Positions 54,186-63,715 of a DNA stretch of 64,000 bases are shown one piece after another. Both the position numbers and the translations under genes were made by a program. Below the pieces are notes generated by a model that made no database searches, was not told where the DNA came from, and saw only the letters and a list, made by a program, of their open reading frames with translations. The stretch comes from Yeosuana marina (GTDB lineage: Bacteria > Bacteroidota > Bacteroidia > Flavobacteriales > Flavobacteriaceae): the NCBI RefSeq assembly GCF_011762485.1, contig NZ_JAAKGI010000003.1, positions 186,001 to 250,000 of the forward strand, given 5' to 3'. The stretch's first letter is position 1; every line of letters begins with the position of its first letter.

Positions 54186-54216
54186 CAAATTTACGATAAT
54201 CTATTTGATTACCAAA
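54186..54216 (-). promoter_or_regulatory. Consensus promoter of the rplM-rpsI operon
   Basis: Minus-strand TTTG (54216-54213), 19-bp spacer, TAAATTTG (54193-54186): a full Bacteroidota consensus match. It gives a ~40-base leader to rplM. Confidence 0.7.
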
Positions 54217-54314
54217 TAGTATGCTGTAATTTTTATTTGTAATTGCCAGAGGTAAAAAGGTAGGATTTAAAGTTTAAGAAAAGAGTAGGGATTAAACATT
54301 TAAAATATTATCAC

Positions 54315-54950
54315 TTATTGATGTTTTCTTGCTATCATTATGGTATGAGTTTCCGTCGTTTTATCTGTTTTGTGAAAGTTTTTATGATATAACTTTATGA
54401 TAGTAAAATGGTTTGTTTCAAGTATGTTCTTAAAAAAGTCTAAACCATGGTAATAAAAGAAGACTCGGTCTCCAGAACTGCCAATTTGATACGCTGAATC
54501 TTCATAAATTCCTTCAACAAAGCTTATGTATAGTATGCCCGAAGAAGATAGTAATTTATGGCAATCTTGTATTAGTTTTGAACCATCTATTTGAGACAAA
54601 TAAGACACACAAAATCCTGCTAGAATTCCGTTAAAATTTTGTCTAATGGTAGTTATGTTTCTGATATCTAAAACTTTAAATATACCATTCGGGTTATTTT
54701 TCTTGGCTAGCTTAATCATATTAGGAGCAATGTCTATTGCGGTAAGCTTAAAATCAGGACGTTTCCCTAATACGTATTTTGTAATGTTGCCAGGACCACA
54801 TCCAATCTCTAAAATTTCAGGGTTGTTAGTTGGTATTTGCTCAGTAAAAAAGTCATAAGTATCATTATACAAGTCTAAGTCCATAAATTTATCTTCATAA
54901 ATTGATGCCACTTTATTCCAAGTCCGAAATGTCTCTTTGTATGTTTCCAA
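54315..54950 (-). CDS. Class I SAM-dependent methyltransferase
   Basis: 211 aa, Rossmann-type. Motif I LEIGCGPGNITKYVLG near residue 46; motif II LTAIDIAPNMIKLAKKN near 75; motif IV-like FNGILAGFCVSYLSQ near 112. The substrate (small molecule, lipid or protein) cannot be told. Last gene on the polA-patatin-GH125 strand, 42 bases after GH125; a 16-bp palindrome lies in that gap, which may separate their regulation. Confidence 0.88.
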   Translation of the reverse strand: METYKETFRTWNKVASIYEDKFMDLDLYNDTYDFFTEQIPTNNPEILEIGCGPGNITKYVLGKRPDFKLTAIDIAPNMIKLAKKNNPNGIFKVLDIRNITTIRQNFNGILAGFCVSYLSQIDGSKLIQDCHKLLSSSGILYISFVEGIYEDSAYQIGSSGDRVFFYYHGLDFFKNILETNHFTIIKLYHKNFHKTDKTTETHTIMIARKHQ

Positions 54951-54959
54951 TTCTTTTTT

Positions 54960-54975
54960 AATGATTTAAATCATT
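54960..54975. promoter_or_regulatory. Perfect 16-bp palindrome before the methyltransferase gene
   Basis: AATGATTTAAATCATT, ten bases before the ATG at 54950. It could be a dimeric regulator site or a weak hairpin; AT-rich chance is also possible. Confidence 0.3.
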
Positions 54976-54992
54976 AATTAACCAATAATTTA

Positions 54993-56438
54993 TCAGTCAT
55001 AATTCATGGCTAAAAGGTCTGGATTCTCATCATGAATTTTTAAAATTAATTCTCCAAATAAGGTGTTAGCCCAGGCAAACCAAGTCCTGTTAAAATCATA
55101 AGGATTATCTTTATGAAATGCTTCATGCATAAAACCGGTGTCTGCATGTGTAGTTTTTAGAAATTTTAAACACTGTATTATTTCATTTTTGTCAATAGAT
55201 GTCATCGCTCTAAGAATAATTCCCATAGGCCATATTTTTTCTTTTCCAGTATGCGGACTTGCTTGTCCTTCAGCGCTGCTTCCTTTAATATAATAAGGGT
55301 TGGAATCACTCACCAAAAAGGCTCTGGTGTTTTTATAAATAACGTCTGTAGGTTTGTGAGCTCCTAAATAAGCTAAAGACATAAGCGAGGGCACATTAGC
55401 ATCATCCATAAACACTTTGTTGCCAAAGCCATCGACCTCATAGGCGTATATGGTTCCAAATGTTTTATGTTCAGAAGTGGCGTATTTTTTAATAGCATCG
55501 TCAACTTCTGTTACAAAAGCACTGCACTCTTGAGCAAACGAGTTGTCTTTTAAAACCGTTTTATAAAGATCTGATAAATGATTAAGTGAACGTATCGCAA
55601 AAATATTTGAGGGTATTAAATAAGGATATAGTGTTGCATCATCTGAGGGTCTGAACATCGAACAAATTAGTCCTGTTGGTTTTATAGGTCTTCCTGTGCC
55701 CTCAAAAACTGGCGCATCAATCATTGCATTTGTTTTTCTAACAAACCGATATGGAGAGGTGCCATTTTTACGTTGCTCTGTCCTGAGTGTTTTTACAATT
55801 AACCTCATTGCTTTATCCCAATTTTCATCAAAAACAGTATTGTCACCAGACAGTTCAAAATATCTATAAGATAGCCTGATAACATAACATAGCGAGTCAA
55901 TTTCCCATTTACGCTCATGAACTCCAGGAACTGGTTTAGGGCTATCATCATTCCATTCAGATACTTTTGTTAAATCCTTATAAAAAGCATTCGCATAAGG
56001 ATCTGTAAGCACACATTTAACCTGTCTGTTAATTAATCCATGAATGAGATTTCTCAGTTTTTCATCTTTTTTAAGTAGGGGCATATAAGGCCATACTTGT
56101 GCCGTAGAATCTCTTAACCACATGGCGTCAATATCGCCGGTAATAATAAAGGTATCAGGTTTGCCATCTATAATTTCATAATCAACTGTGGTATCCAAAG
56201 TATTTGGGTAGCAGTTCTCAAACATCCATGCAAGTTCCTTGTCGATGATTAAAGGTTTAATGGTTGAAATTGTTTTTTCAACTTCGTCACTTGTAAAGGT
56301 TCTTTTGCTGAAAGGAGGTCTTTTTGAGATATAATCCTTTTCTGAGTTAGAAAGATTTGAAGCAAATAGATTAACAGGGTTAATTGCTAATCCTCCAAGC
56401 ACAAGGCTGTTATTTAAAATAAATTTTCTTCTATTCAT
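54993..56438 (-). CDS. Glycoside hydrolase family 125 (exo-alpha-1,6-mannosidase type)
   Basis: 481 aa. The N-terminus MNRRKFILNN...LVLGGLAINP has twin arginines and a hydrophobic stretch, so Tat- or Sec-type export to the periplasm is likely. An (alpha/alpha)6-barrel follows, with the family's DIDAMWLRDSTAQVWPY near 118, TDPYANAFYK and a MHEAFHKDNP...FNRTWFAWANTLFGELI end. GH125 enzymes remove alpha-1,6-linked mannose from N-glycan or yeast-type mannan. No other mannan-degradation gene or SusCD pair is nearby, unlike dedicated PULs. Overlaps the patatin gene by 8 bases. Confidence 0.9.
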   Translation of the reverse strand: MNRRKFILNNSLVLGGLAINPVNLFASNLSNSEKDYISKRPPFSKRTFTSDEVEKTISTIKPLIIDKELAWMFENCYPNTLDTTVDYEIIDGKPDTFIITGDIDAMWLRDSTAQVWPYMPLLKKDEKLRNLIHGLINRQVKCVLTDPYANAFYKDLTKVSEWNDDSPKPVPGVHERKWEIDSLCYVIRLSYRYFELSGDNTVFDENWDKAMRLIVKTLRTEQRKNGTSPYRFVRKTNAMIDAPVFEGTGRPIKPTGLICSMFRPSDDATLYPYLIPSNIFAIRSLNHLSDLYKTVLKDNSFAQECSAFVTEVDDAIKKYATSEHKTFGTIYAYEVDGFGNKVFMDDANVPSLMSLAYLGAHKPTDVIYKNTRAFLVSDSNPYYIKGSSAEGQASPHTGKEKIWPMGIILRAMTSIDKNEIIQCLKFLKTTHADTGFMHEAFHKDNPYDFNRTWFAWANTLFGELILKIHDENPDLLAMNYD

Positions 56439-57243
56439 GTTTGTTGATGAAATTTAGAACTCGTTGAAACCAAGGTTGTTTTTTACTAAAAGTTGCTGTT
56501 TTTAATGATTTTAAGGAGTCTTCATATCCTTTTTTCATTAGATTTTCAACTTGATCCGTATCAGATCTGTTAAATGATGATAAATCGGGCTGAATAAGTA
56601 AATCTGCATTTTTTGTTTGAATTTTATCAGATTGCATCATGATAAAATGAAAGCTATTTAAAATAACATCAAGAATGTTATTTGGTTTTTTACAGTTGTG
56701 ATTGGCATTTAAATCAACACCAATAATGAATTTAGCGCCCATATTTTTCACGGTAGCAATCGGTACGTTTTCAACAATACCCCCATCAATAAGCATTTTG
56801 TTGTCAATTTTAACGGGGGCAAATATTCCAGGAATGCTGGTACTTGCCATAACCGCTTTGGCAACAGGACCATTTTTAAAAACTACTTTCTCTCCAGTTG
56901 CGGCATCCGTTGCAACGATGGCCAGAGGGATGTTGGCGTCTTCAATATTCTTATCTCCAATATGTTTTATGATGAGCTTGCCTAATTTTTTATTTGAAAG
57001 TAAGCCGTATCGCGATAGTGATATGTTTGAAATATCTATCCACGATAATTCAGAAGCGATGTCTTCTATTTCTTTACAGTTTTTTCCAAATGCGTAAAAA
57101 GTAGCAACAAAAGCTCCTATGCTAGTTCCTGAAATGTAATCAATTTTAAGGTCAATTTCATCTATAACTTTTAACACCCCAATATGGGCTGCACCTAATA
57201 CAGCGCCTCCACCAAGTGCTAATCCTATGTTTTTGGATTTCAT
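56431..57243 (-). CDS. Patatin-like phospholipase (RssA type)
   Basis: 270 aa, cytoplasmic-type acyl hydrolase with Ser-Asp dyad: GTSIG (Ser41) and IDGGIVENVP (Asp153). The oxyanion-hole segment reads LGGGAVLGAAH, with Leu where the usual GGGGARG has Arg. Begins 19 bases after polA and overlaps the GH125 gene by eight bases, so it is translated as part of this run. Physiological substrate unknown. Confidence 0.9.
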   Translation of the reverse strand: MKSKNIGLALGGGAVLGAAHIGVLKVIDEIDLKIDYISGTSIGAFVATFYAFGKNCKEIEDIASELSWIDISNISLSRYGLLSNKKLGKLIIKHIGDKNIEDANIPLAIVATDAATGEKVVFKNGPVAKAVMASTSIPGIFAPVKIDNKMLIDGGIVENVPIATVKNMGAKFIIGVDLNANHNCKKPNNILDVILNSFHFIMMQSDKIQTKNADLLIQPDLSSFNRSDTDQVENLMKKGYEDSLKSLKTATFSKKQPWFQRVLNFINKHE

Positions 57244-57262
57244 TTTTTATTGAATAGTTTTT

Positions 57263-60118
57263 TTAATGTGCTTCCAACCAATTGTTACCAGTACCTAAAT
57301 CAACATCTAATGGAACATCTAGTTTATAGGCATTTTCCATTTCTGTCTTAACCAATGTTTTTATAGTTTCTAATTCAGGTTTATAAACATCAAACACCAA
57401 CTCATCATGAACTTGTAATAACATTTTTGTTTTATAATTACCTTCCTGAAGTTTGTTATAAATGTTAATCATGGCAATTTTAATAATATCTGCGGCACTT
57501 CCTTGAATAGGCGCATTAACGGCGTTACGTTCGGCAGCTCCTCTAACCACTGCATTTCTTGAATTAATATCTTTTAAATAACGACGTCTGCCTAAAACGG
57601 TTTGTACATACCCATGATCGCGAGCAAAATCTATTTGTGTACTTATATAAGCGCGCAGTTTTGGATACGTAGCATAATAGGTATCTATAAGGTCCTTAGA
57701 TTCACTGCGAGTTAAATCGGTTTGATTGCTAAGTCCAAAAGCCGACACGCCATAAATAATACCAAAGTTGACGGTTTTAGCGTTGCTACGTTGTTCGCGA
57801 GTCACCTCTTCTAGCGGTACATTAAAAACTTTTGAAGCGGTTGAAGCATGAATATCTTCGCCATTTTTAAACGCTTTAATCATCGTTTCTTCCTCACTTA
57901 AAGCAGCTATAATTCGTAATTCTATTTGAGAATAATCGGCAGCCAACAAGGTGTAATTCTCATCTCTAGGAACGAAGGCTTTTCTAACTTGTCTTCCACG
58001 TTCAGTACGAATTGGAATATTTTGCAAATTAGGGTTATTACTACTCAAACGTCCAGTAGCAGCGACGGTTTGCATATAATCAGTATGGACACGTCCTGTT
58101 GTAGGTTCTACCTGATTTGGTAATGCATCTACATAGGTACTTTTTAATTTAGCCAACCCGCGATATTCTAATATATGTTTAATAATGTCATGGTCTTTAG
58201 CTAAATAGCTTAAAATATCTTCGGACGTAGCATACTGTCCTGTTTTGGTTTTTTTGGGTTTATCAACCAATTTAAGTTTGTCAAATAAAATATCGCCCAA
58301 TTGTTTAGGTGATGCAATATTGAATTCTTCACCAGCTTGAGTGAAAATTTGAGATTCTAAAGATTGTATGTCTGCATTAAGTTGTTCAGATAAAGAATTT
58401 AAGAATTTTTCATCTAAATTAATGCCTTCTAATTCCATCGCAGCCAGCACACGCAGTAATGGAATTTCAATATCATCAAATAACTTTTGTGTATTGGCTT
58501 CTCCTAATTCTTTTTCAAAATGTTCTTTAAGTTGAAGAGTGATATCGGCATCTTCAACAGCGTATTCGGTTAGTTTTTCTAATGAAACGTCTCGCATGGA
58601 GAGCTGGTTTTTACCTTTTTTTCCAATAAGTGTTTCAATAGAAATTGGAGAATAGTTTAAATAGGTTTCAGCTAACACATCCATATTATGACGCATATCT
58701 GGATTGATAAGGTAATGCGCTAACATGGTATCGAATAATTTTCCTTTGACGGTGATGTTGTATTTGGCGAGAACTTTAATATCGTATTTTAAATTCTGAC
58801 CTATTTTCTGAATGGTATCACTCTCAAAAAACGGACGTAATTGTTCTATAAGAGCTTGCGCTTCGTCTTTGTCTTCTGGGAATGGTAGATAAAAGCCTTT
58901 ACCAACTTCCCACGAAAAAGACATGCCAACTAATTGGGCTGTCAAAGGATTTAAGCCTGTAGTTTCGGTATCAAAACACACACTCGTCTGATTCATTAAA
59001 TTTTTAATGAATAGTTTGGTTGCCATACCAGAAGCCACGCTTTGGTAAAAATGAGAGGTTGTTTCAGCCGTTTTTCTTGAGCTGTACTCCTCAGTTTCTT
59101 GTGTGTCATCAGGACTTCCAAATAACGAAAATTGGCCGGCTCCTGCATTGGGGGACGTTTTTTTAATGTCTTTAGCTAAAGACTCTTTGGTACTCGCTGT
59201 TCCTTCGGAAGATTCAACCGTGTTTGTTTCAGGAGCAACTGCAAAAGTTTTTTGAAAATTGGTTAGCAGTTGTCTAAACTCTAGCTCTTCAAAAATATCA
59301 GTCACTTTTGGAATATCTGGTTGGTCTAATTCAAAATCTTTAGCATCAAATGTCACTGGAACGTCTAGCATAATGGTTGCTAGCTTTTTTGAAAGCATGC
59401 CTAGTTCTTTAGCACCTTCAATTTTCTCTTTCATTTTACCTTTAAGCTCATGGGTGTTGGCTAAAAGGTTTTCCATACTTCCGTATTGTGCTAAAAATTT
59501 CTTAGCTGTTTTTTCACCTACACCAGGCAATCCTGGAATATTATCACTGGAGTCGCCCATCATACCAAGAAAGTCAATGACTTGTAACGGGTCTGTGACT
59601 TCAAATTTTTTCTGAACTTCAGGGATTCCCCACGTTTCGTAACCACCGCCAAATACAGGGCGATACATAAAAATATTTTCAGAAACTAATTGAGCAAAAT
59701 CCTTATCGGGTGTTACCATAAAAGTTTTATAGCCTTCTTTTTCAGCTTGTTTGGAGAGTGTTCCTATCACATCATCGGCTTCAAAACCTTCTTTAACCAT
59801 AATGGGAATATGCATCGCTTTTAAAATATCGTGAATATAAGGAATGGCTATTTTAATGGCTTCTGGTGTTTCGTCTCTATTGGCTTTGTAGGCTTCAAAT
59901 ATTTCAACACGATCGGCACTTCCACCTTTATCAAAACAAACAGCTAAATGGTCTGGACGCTCACGTTTTATAACATCTAATAAGGAGTTCATAAACCCCA
60001 TAATAGCTGAGGTATCGGTTCCTTTAGAATTAATTCTGGGGTTTTTTATAAAGGCATAATACCCTCTAAAAATTAAGGCGTAAGCATCTACTAAAAAAAG
60101 ACGTTTTTGTTCAGACAT
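57263..60118 (-). CDS. polA: DNA polymerase I
   Basis: 951 aa, all three domains. 5'-3' exonuclease/flap domain (~1-290) with FLVDAYALIFRGYYAF and DDVIGTLS, KDFAQLV. 3'-5' exonuclease domain (~350-540) with intact VCFDTETTGLNP and VEDADITLQL, so proofreading is likely active, unlike Taq-type enzymes. Polymerase domain (~560-951) with DYSQIELRIIAALS, RSNAKTVNFGIIYG and LLQVHDELVFD. Fills gaps and removes RNA primers. First gene of the strand-wise run with patatin and GH125. Confidence 0.97.
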   Translation of the reverse strand: MSEQKRLFLVDAYALIFRGYYAFIKNPRINSKGTDTSAIMGFMNSLLDVIKRERPDHLAVCFDKGGSADRVEIFEAYKANRDETPEAIKIAIPYIHDILKAMHIPIMVKEGFEADDVIGTLSKQAEKEGYKTFMVTPDKDFAQLVSENIFMYRPVFGGGYETWGIPEVQKKFEVTDPLQVIDFLGMMGDSSDNIPGLPGVGEKTAKKFLAQYGSMENLLANTHELKGKMKEKIEGAKELGMLSKKLATIMLDVPVTFDAKDFELDQPDIPKVTDIFEELEFRQLLTNFQKTFAVAPETNTVESSEGTASTKESLAKDIKKTSPNAGAGQFSLFGSPDDTQETEEYSSRKTAETTSHFYQSVASGMATKLFIKNLMNQTSVCFDTETTGLNPLTAQLVGMSFSWEVGKGFYLPFPEDKDEAQALIEQLRPFFESDTIQKIGQNLKYDIKVLAKYNITVKGKLFDTMLAHYLINPDMRHNMDVLAETYLNYSPISIETLIGKKGKNQLSMRDVSLEKLTEYAVEDADITLQLKEHFEKELGEANTQKLFDDIEIPLLRVLAAMELEGINLDEKFLNSLSEQLNADIQSLESQIFTQAGEEFNIASPKQLGDILFDKLKLVDKPKKTKTGQYATSEDILSYLAKDHDIIKHILEYRGLAKLKSTYVDALPNQVEPTTGRVHTDYMQTVAATGRLSSNNPNLQNIPIRTERGRQVRKAFVPRDENYTLLAADYSQIELRIIAALSEEETMIKAFKNGEDIHASTASKVFNVPLEEVTREQRSNAKTVNFGIIYGVSAFGLSNQTDLTRSESKDLIDTYYATYPKLRAYISTQIDFARDHGYVQTVLGRRRYLKDINSRNAVVRGAAERNAVNAPIQGSAADIIKIAMINIYNKLQEGNYKTKMLLQVHDELVFDVYKPELETIKTLVKTEMENAYKLDVPLDVDLGTGNNWLEAH

Positions 60119-60274
60119 TATTAACTATTTAAGTTTGTTTTTACAAAGAGAAAACTAAAATAGTAAGATAAGAATAATTAACTAGTAAATTTTTACGAAT
60201 ATTAGTAGTTTTATATGAAATGGTAGTAAATGTTTCTATAGTTTTATGCGATAACCTCTTTATAAATTATATTT

Positions 60275-60997
60275 ATGATTGTTGAAATTTGTGCAAGCTC
60301 ATTTACGTCTGCTTATAATGCAGAACAAGCTGGAGCGCATCGTATTGAATTATGCAGCGAATTAGCTGTTGGCGGTATAACGCCTTCTTATGGATTGATT
60401 AAACAAGTTTCAGAAGTCTTGTCTATTCCATTTTTTGTTTTAATTAGACCAAGAAGTGGTGATTTTACCTATTCAAATGAAGAGTTTGAAATCATGAAAA
60501 AAGATATTAAACTGTCTAAAGAATTAGGTTGTGCAGGCATTGTTTCGGGTATTTTAAATTCAGATTTTTCAATAGACGTTGTACGAACACAAGAGCTTTT
60601 AGAACTTTCAAAACCCTTACCTTTTGTGTTTCACCGTGCTTTTGACTGGGTTCCAGATACACATAAAGCACTAAATTCTTTAATAGATATGGGTGTGCAT
60701 CGTGTATTAACTTCTGGTCAGGAAGCCACAGCCTTAAAAGGATTAATAAATTTAAAAAAATTACAAGAGCAGTCGAACGGAGGTATTACCATATTGCCAG
60801 GTGGCGGTATTACGCTTGAAAATGCCTTGACCTTTAAAGACGCTGGTTTTAAAGAAATACATTGTTCTCTTTCCAAATTTAATCGAACAATCAGTTCTCC
60901 AAACATACCAATGAATAGTAAAGCGCATTTCGATGAAACAAAAATTGCCATGTCTGACACTGATAAAATAAAAGCACTTTTACGGTTGCTAAATTAA
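60275..60997 (+). CDS. cutC: CutC family protein
   Basis: 240 aa TIM-barrel protein historically tied to copper homeostasis; its reaction is not established. Blocks EICASSFTSAYNAEQAGAHRIELCSELAVGG, VLIRPRSGDFTYS, FHRAFDW, RVLTSGQEATAL and ILPGGGIT are characteristic. Monocistronic, divergent from polA. No metal-transport genes lie next to it. Confidence 0.93.
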   Translation: MIVEICASSFTSAYNAEQAGAHRIELCSELAVGGITPSYGLIKQVSEVLSIPFFVLIRPRSGDFTYSNEEFEIMKKDIKLSKELGCAGIVSGILNSDFSIDVVRTQELLELSKPLPFVFHRAFDWVPDTHKALNSLIDMGVHRVLTSGQEATALKGLINLKKLQEQSNGGITILPGGGITLENALTFKDAGFKEIHCSLSKFNRTISSPNIPMNSKAHFDETKIAMSDTDKIKALLRLLN

Positions 60998-61090
60998 GTT
61001 TTTTTGCTTTTTAACGGATATTTTAAGACATTTTAGAACCTAAAACCGTATTTCATCGAAAAAAAGTTTCTTTTTAACGAATTTTTTCTT

Positions 61091-61098
61091 TAATTTTG
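61091..61098 (+). promoter_or_regulatory. Putative -7 element of the GIGTTNP gene pair
   Basis: TAATTTTG matches TAnnTTTG. It would give a ~190-base leader containing the hairpin at 61181-61205 before the ATG at 61297. Confidence 0.4.
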
Positions 61099-61180
61099 TT
61101 ATTACTTTCGAAGTGAAAACAACTTCTAGAGCGTATTTAATAATCAACTCAACCAATAAATTAATACGTTCTTACAAACA

Positions 61181-61205
61181 CATTACCACGATTTTTATGT
61201 GGTAA
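61181..61205 (+). other. Stem-loop in the long 5' leader of the GIGTTNP genes
   Basis: Eight-base perfect stem ATTACCAC / GTGGTAAT, 9-nt loop, ~90 bases before the start codon. No U-run; may stabilise or regulate the leader. Confidence 0.35.
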
Positions 61206-61296
61206 TACATTCACTGTATTCCATAAATTTTAAGATTTAATATTCATTGTACATGTGTTATGGGATATACTTATTATTAATTTAAAAGTAATTATT

Positions 61297-62364
61297 ATGA
61301 AAACCTCAAAATTTCCAGTAATTAGCTTACTAATATTGCTATGTGCATTTTTTACGTTACCTATAAATGCACAAGTAGGGATTGGTACTACCAATCCAGA
61401 TGATTCATCTATGTTAGATATTGATGTATCTACATTAGATGCAAATGCAAAAAAAGGGATTTTAATTCCAAGAATGAATACAACTGACAGAACTGCAATC
61501 TCAAGTCCTGCAAATGGTCTTTTGGTATATGATACCACTACCGAAAGTCTTTGGTTTTATAATGGAACTGCTACAACACCTGCATGGCAGGAGTTATCTG
61601 CCAGTTCAATTTCAGATACAGATGGTGACACCAAAATTGAAGTAGAAAAAGTTACAGATACCGACCCAAATGGCGATGAAATAAATTTTACAACTCGTAA
61701 TGCTGAACGGATGAAAATTGGTAATGATGGAGTTACAGAAATTGGAACTCCAGGTTCTAATTATACAAAAATAGAAAGCGATGGCTCCCTAAGTTATGAG
61801 GGTACAGCTACACGATATGATGATTTGAAAGTGCCAATTACCTCAACAAATAAAGATGGTTCAAAGCCACCAGCATATTATTGGTATCAAGATACAAGTG
61901 GCGGTGGTTGGGGAAGTCAAGGTGTTTTTGCAGCTTGGTTTGATCAAAGTACTGAAGAGGAAGTTTATTTTATGGTGCAAATGCCACATGGTTGGAAAGA
62001 AGGAAGCGATATTTATCCGCATGTTCATTGGTCAACAAAATACGATATGGGCTCTACAAAAGTGCAATGGGGTTTAGAGTACACATGGGCAAATGTAGGC
62101 GATGACGTCGGCATAACTCGAATGATAACTGGTAATACACCCATTACTGATTGTATGCCGGCAACTGCCTTTAAGCATTTACTAACGCCTTTACCTACCA
62201 TGGATGGTTCAGGAAAAACTTTATCTAGCATGATTATTTGTAGATTGTACAGAGATGCCGATGCTGGTAGTGCTGATGATTTTGCACATGATGCCGGTTT
62301 ATTTGAAATAGATTTCCATTACCAAATAGATAGTGATGGTAGTAGAACAGAATATACGAAATAA
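61297..62364 (+). CDS. Secreted GIGTTNP-repeat-type protein with phage-like C-terminal domain (paralogue 1)
   Basis: 355 aa from MKTSKFPVIS; a 14-residue longer frame lacks a signal-like start. Signal peptide (...LPINAQ). Then the VGIGTTNPDDSSMLDIDVS block and the KGILIPRM...GLLVYDTT...LWFYNG module common in Bacteroidota surface proteins. The C-terminal ~150 residues (SQGVFAAWFDQSTEEEVYFM, MPHGWKEGSDIYPHVHWSTK, FEIDFHYQIDSDGS) recall a domain in phage structural proteins. No C-terminal sorting signal is recognised. Its twin begins 7 bases later. Confidence 0.72.
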   Translation: MKTSKFPVISLLILLCAFFTLPINAQVGIGTTNPDDSSMLDIDVSTLDANAKKGILIPRMNTTDRTAISSPANGLLVYDTTTESLWFYNGTATTPAWQELSASSISDTDGDTKIEVEKVTDTDPNGDEINFTTRNAERMKIGNDGVTEIGTPGSNYTKIESDGSLSYEGTATRYDDLKVPITSTNKDGSKPPAYYWYQDTSGGGWGSQGVFAAWFDQSTEEEVYFMVQMPHGWKEGSDIYPHVHWSTKYDMGSTKVQWGLEYTWANVGDDVGITRMITGNTPITDCMPATAFKHLLTPLPTMDGSGKTLSSMIICRLYRDADAGSADDFAHDAGLFEIDFHYQIDSDGSRTEYTK

Positions 62365-62371
62365 TATTATT

Positions 62372-63562
62372 ATGAAAACCTCAAATTTTCGAGTAATTAG
62401 TTTACTCATGTTACTCAGCACCTTGTTTTCTTTGCAAGTAAATGCCCAAGTAGGGATTGGTACTACCAATCCAGATGATTCATCAATGTTAGATATTGAC
62501 GTGTCCGCTTTAACAGGCACTAAAAAAGGGGTTTTAATCCCAAGAATGACGACAACAGAAAGAAACGCAATTGTATCACCAGCAAGTAGTTTGTTAGTGT
62601 TTGATACCACTAGCAATAGTTATTGGTTCAATAATGGAGATGCAACGACACCAGTTTGGAAAGAGTTGGTCTCTGGTAGTTCAATTGTTGATGCCAATGG
62701 TGACACCAAGATTGAAGTAGAAAAAACTTCAAATGAAGATAAAATACATTTTTCAACCGCAAATGCCGCTGGAGATGCCTCGATAGAACGAATGAATATA
62801 GATAATACTGGTAAAATTCTTATGGGAACTGACCTTTCCGCTCAAGCCACAACCTTTTTTGAAATTGGTGCAGATGGTACTATAAAATTAGGAAATAAAG
62901 GGTCTTCAACCCTCACAGGAGGAAATGATCTAGGCCCAGAATCGGATGTTACTACAGCTCAAAATTATACTAAGATAACAGCAGATGGTTCTTTAAGTTA
63001 TGTAGGAAATGCAACGCGATGGGATGATTTAAAAATTCCTATGAATGCAACAAACAGAGGGAGTAGTAATCAGCCAGAATGGTTAATGTGGAGAAACAAT
63101 AATGGTTCGCAAGGCGTTTGGTTATGGTCTTTTTCAGACGGTATTGAAGAAGAATTATATTTTGTAGTGCAAATGCCACATGGTTGGAAACAAGGATCCG
63201 ATATATATCCTCATGTGCATTGGACTACACAATCAGGTAAAGCTGGTAATGTCACGTGGGCATTAGAATATACATGGTCAAATGTAGGGGTTCCTTTTAC
63301 AGCACCTGTAATTATTTCTTCAAGTACAATTACTAAAGGAAATGCAACGGTTCCATATAATCACAACCTTACAAGTTTACCGGTTATTTCTGCCTTCGAC
63401 AAAACTTTATCAAGTATTCTTGTATGTAGGTTTTTCAGAAAAGGAAATGACGGAGGGGATACTATGTCGGGAGAGGTTCAAGTGTTTGAAATAGATTTTC
63501 ACTATCAAATAGATAGTGATGGCAGTAACCAAGAATTTGAAAAAACCCTTGATACTCCTTAA
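62372..63562 (+). CDS. Secreted GIGTTNP-repeat-type protein with phage-like C-terminal domain (paralogue 2)
   Basis: 396 aa from MKTSNFRVIS. Same architecture as the gene before it: signal peptide (...LQVNAQ), VGIGTTNPDDSSMLDIDVS, the KGVLIPRMTTTER module, C-terminal QMPHGWKQGSDIYPHVHW and FEIDFHYQIDSDGS. A ~40-residue insertion in the middle (TLTGGNDLGPESDVTTAQN region) makes it longer. The first ~100 bases of both genes are near-identical, indicating recent tandem duplication or gene conversion. The function is unknown; a ligand-binding or adhesive surface role is a guess. Confidence 0.72.
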   Translation: MKTSNFRVISLLMLLSTLFSLQVNAQVGIGTTNPDDSSMLDIDVSALTGTKKGVLIPRMTTTERNAIVSPASSLLVFDTTSNSYWFNNGDATTPVWKELVSGSSIVDANGDTKIEVEKTSNEDKIHFSTANAAGDASIERMNIDNTGKILMGTDLSAQATTFFEIGADGTIKLGNKGSSTLTGGNDLGPESDVTTAQNYTKITADGSLSYVGNATRWDDLKIPMNATNRGSSNQPEWLMWRNNNGSQGVWLWSFSDGIEEELYFVVQMPHGWKQGSDIYPHVHWTTQSGKAGNVTWALEYTWSNVGVPFTAPVIISSSTITKGNATVPYNHNLTSLPVISAFDKTLSSILVCRFFRKGNDGGDTMSGEVQVFEIDFHYQIDSDGSNQEFEKTLDTP

Positions 63563-63580
63563 TACATTAAAAATAGTACT

Positions 63581-63708
63581 AATTCCACACATATCCTAAA
63601 ACAAGTGATACCTTATCTAATTTGTTTTTTTTGAGGTTTACAGTTAGATAATTCCAAGCCCCCAAAGTCACTTTTTCTTAAATAGCAAATTAAATTGTGT
63701 GTGGAATT
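63581..63708. repeat. 128-bp segment bounded by an 11-bp perfect inverted repeat
   Basis: AATTCCACACA (63581-63591) and TGTGTGGAATT (63698-63708), 106 bases between. No reading frame inside. It could be a small MITE-like remnant or the base of a long structured RNA; no target-site duplication is visible. Confidence 0.4.
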
Positions 63709-63715
63709 TATAAAG

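Noticed and set aside
56702..57097. 131-codon + strand frame over the patatin gene
   Set aside because: Opposite a gene with intact catalytic Ser and Asp motifs; no independent start or domain evidence.
61297..63562. Prophage remnant
   Set aside because: The C-terminal domain looks phage-like, but both proteins have Sec signals and there are no capsid, terminase, integrase or lysis genes around.
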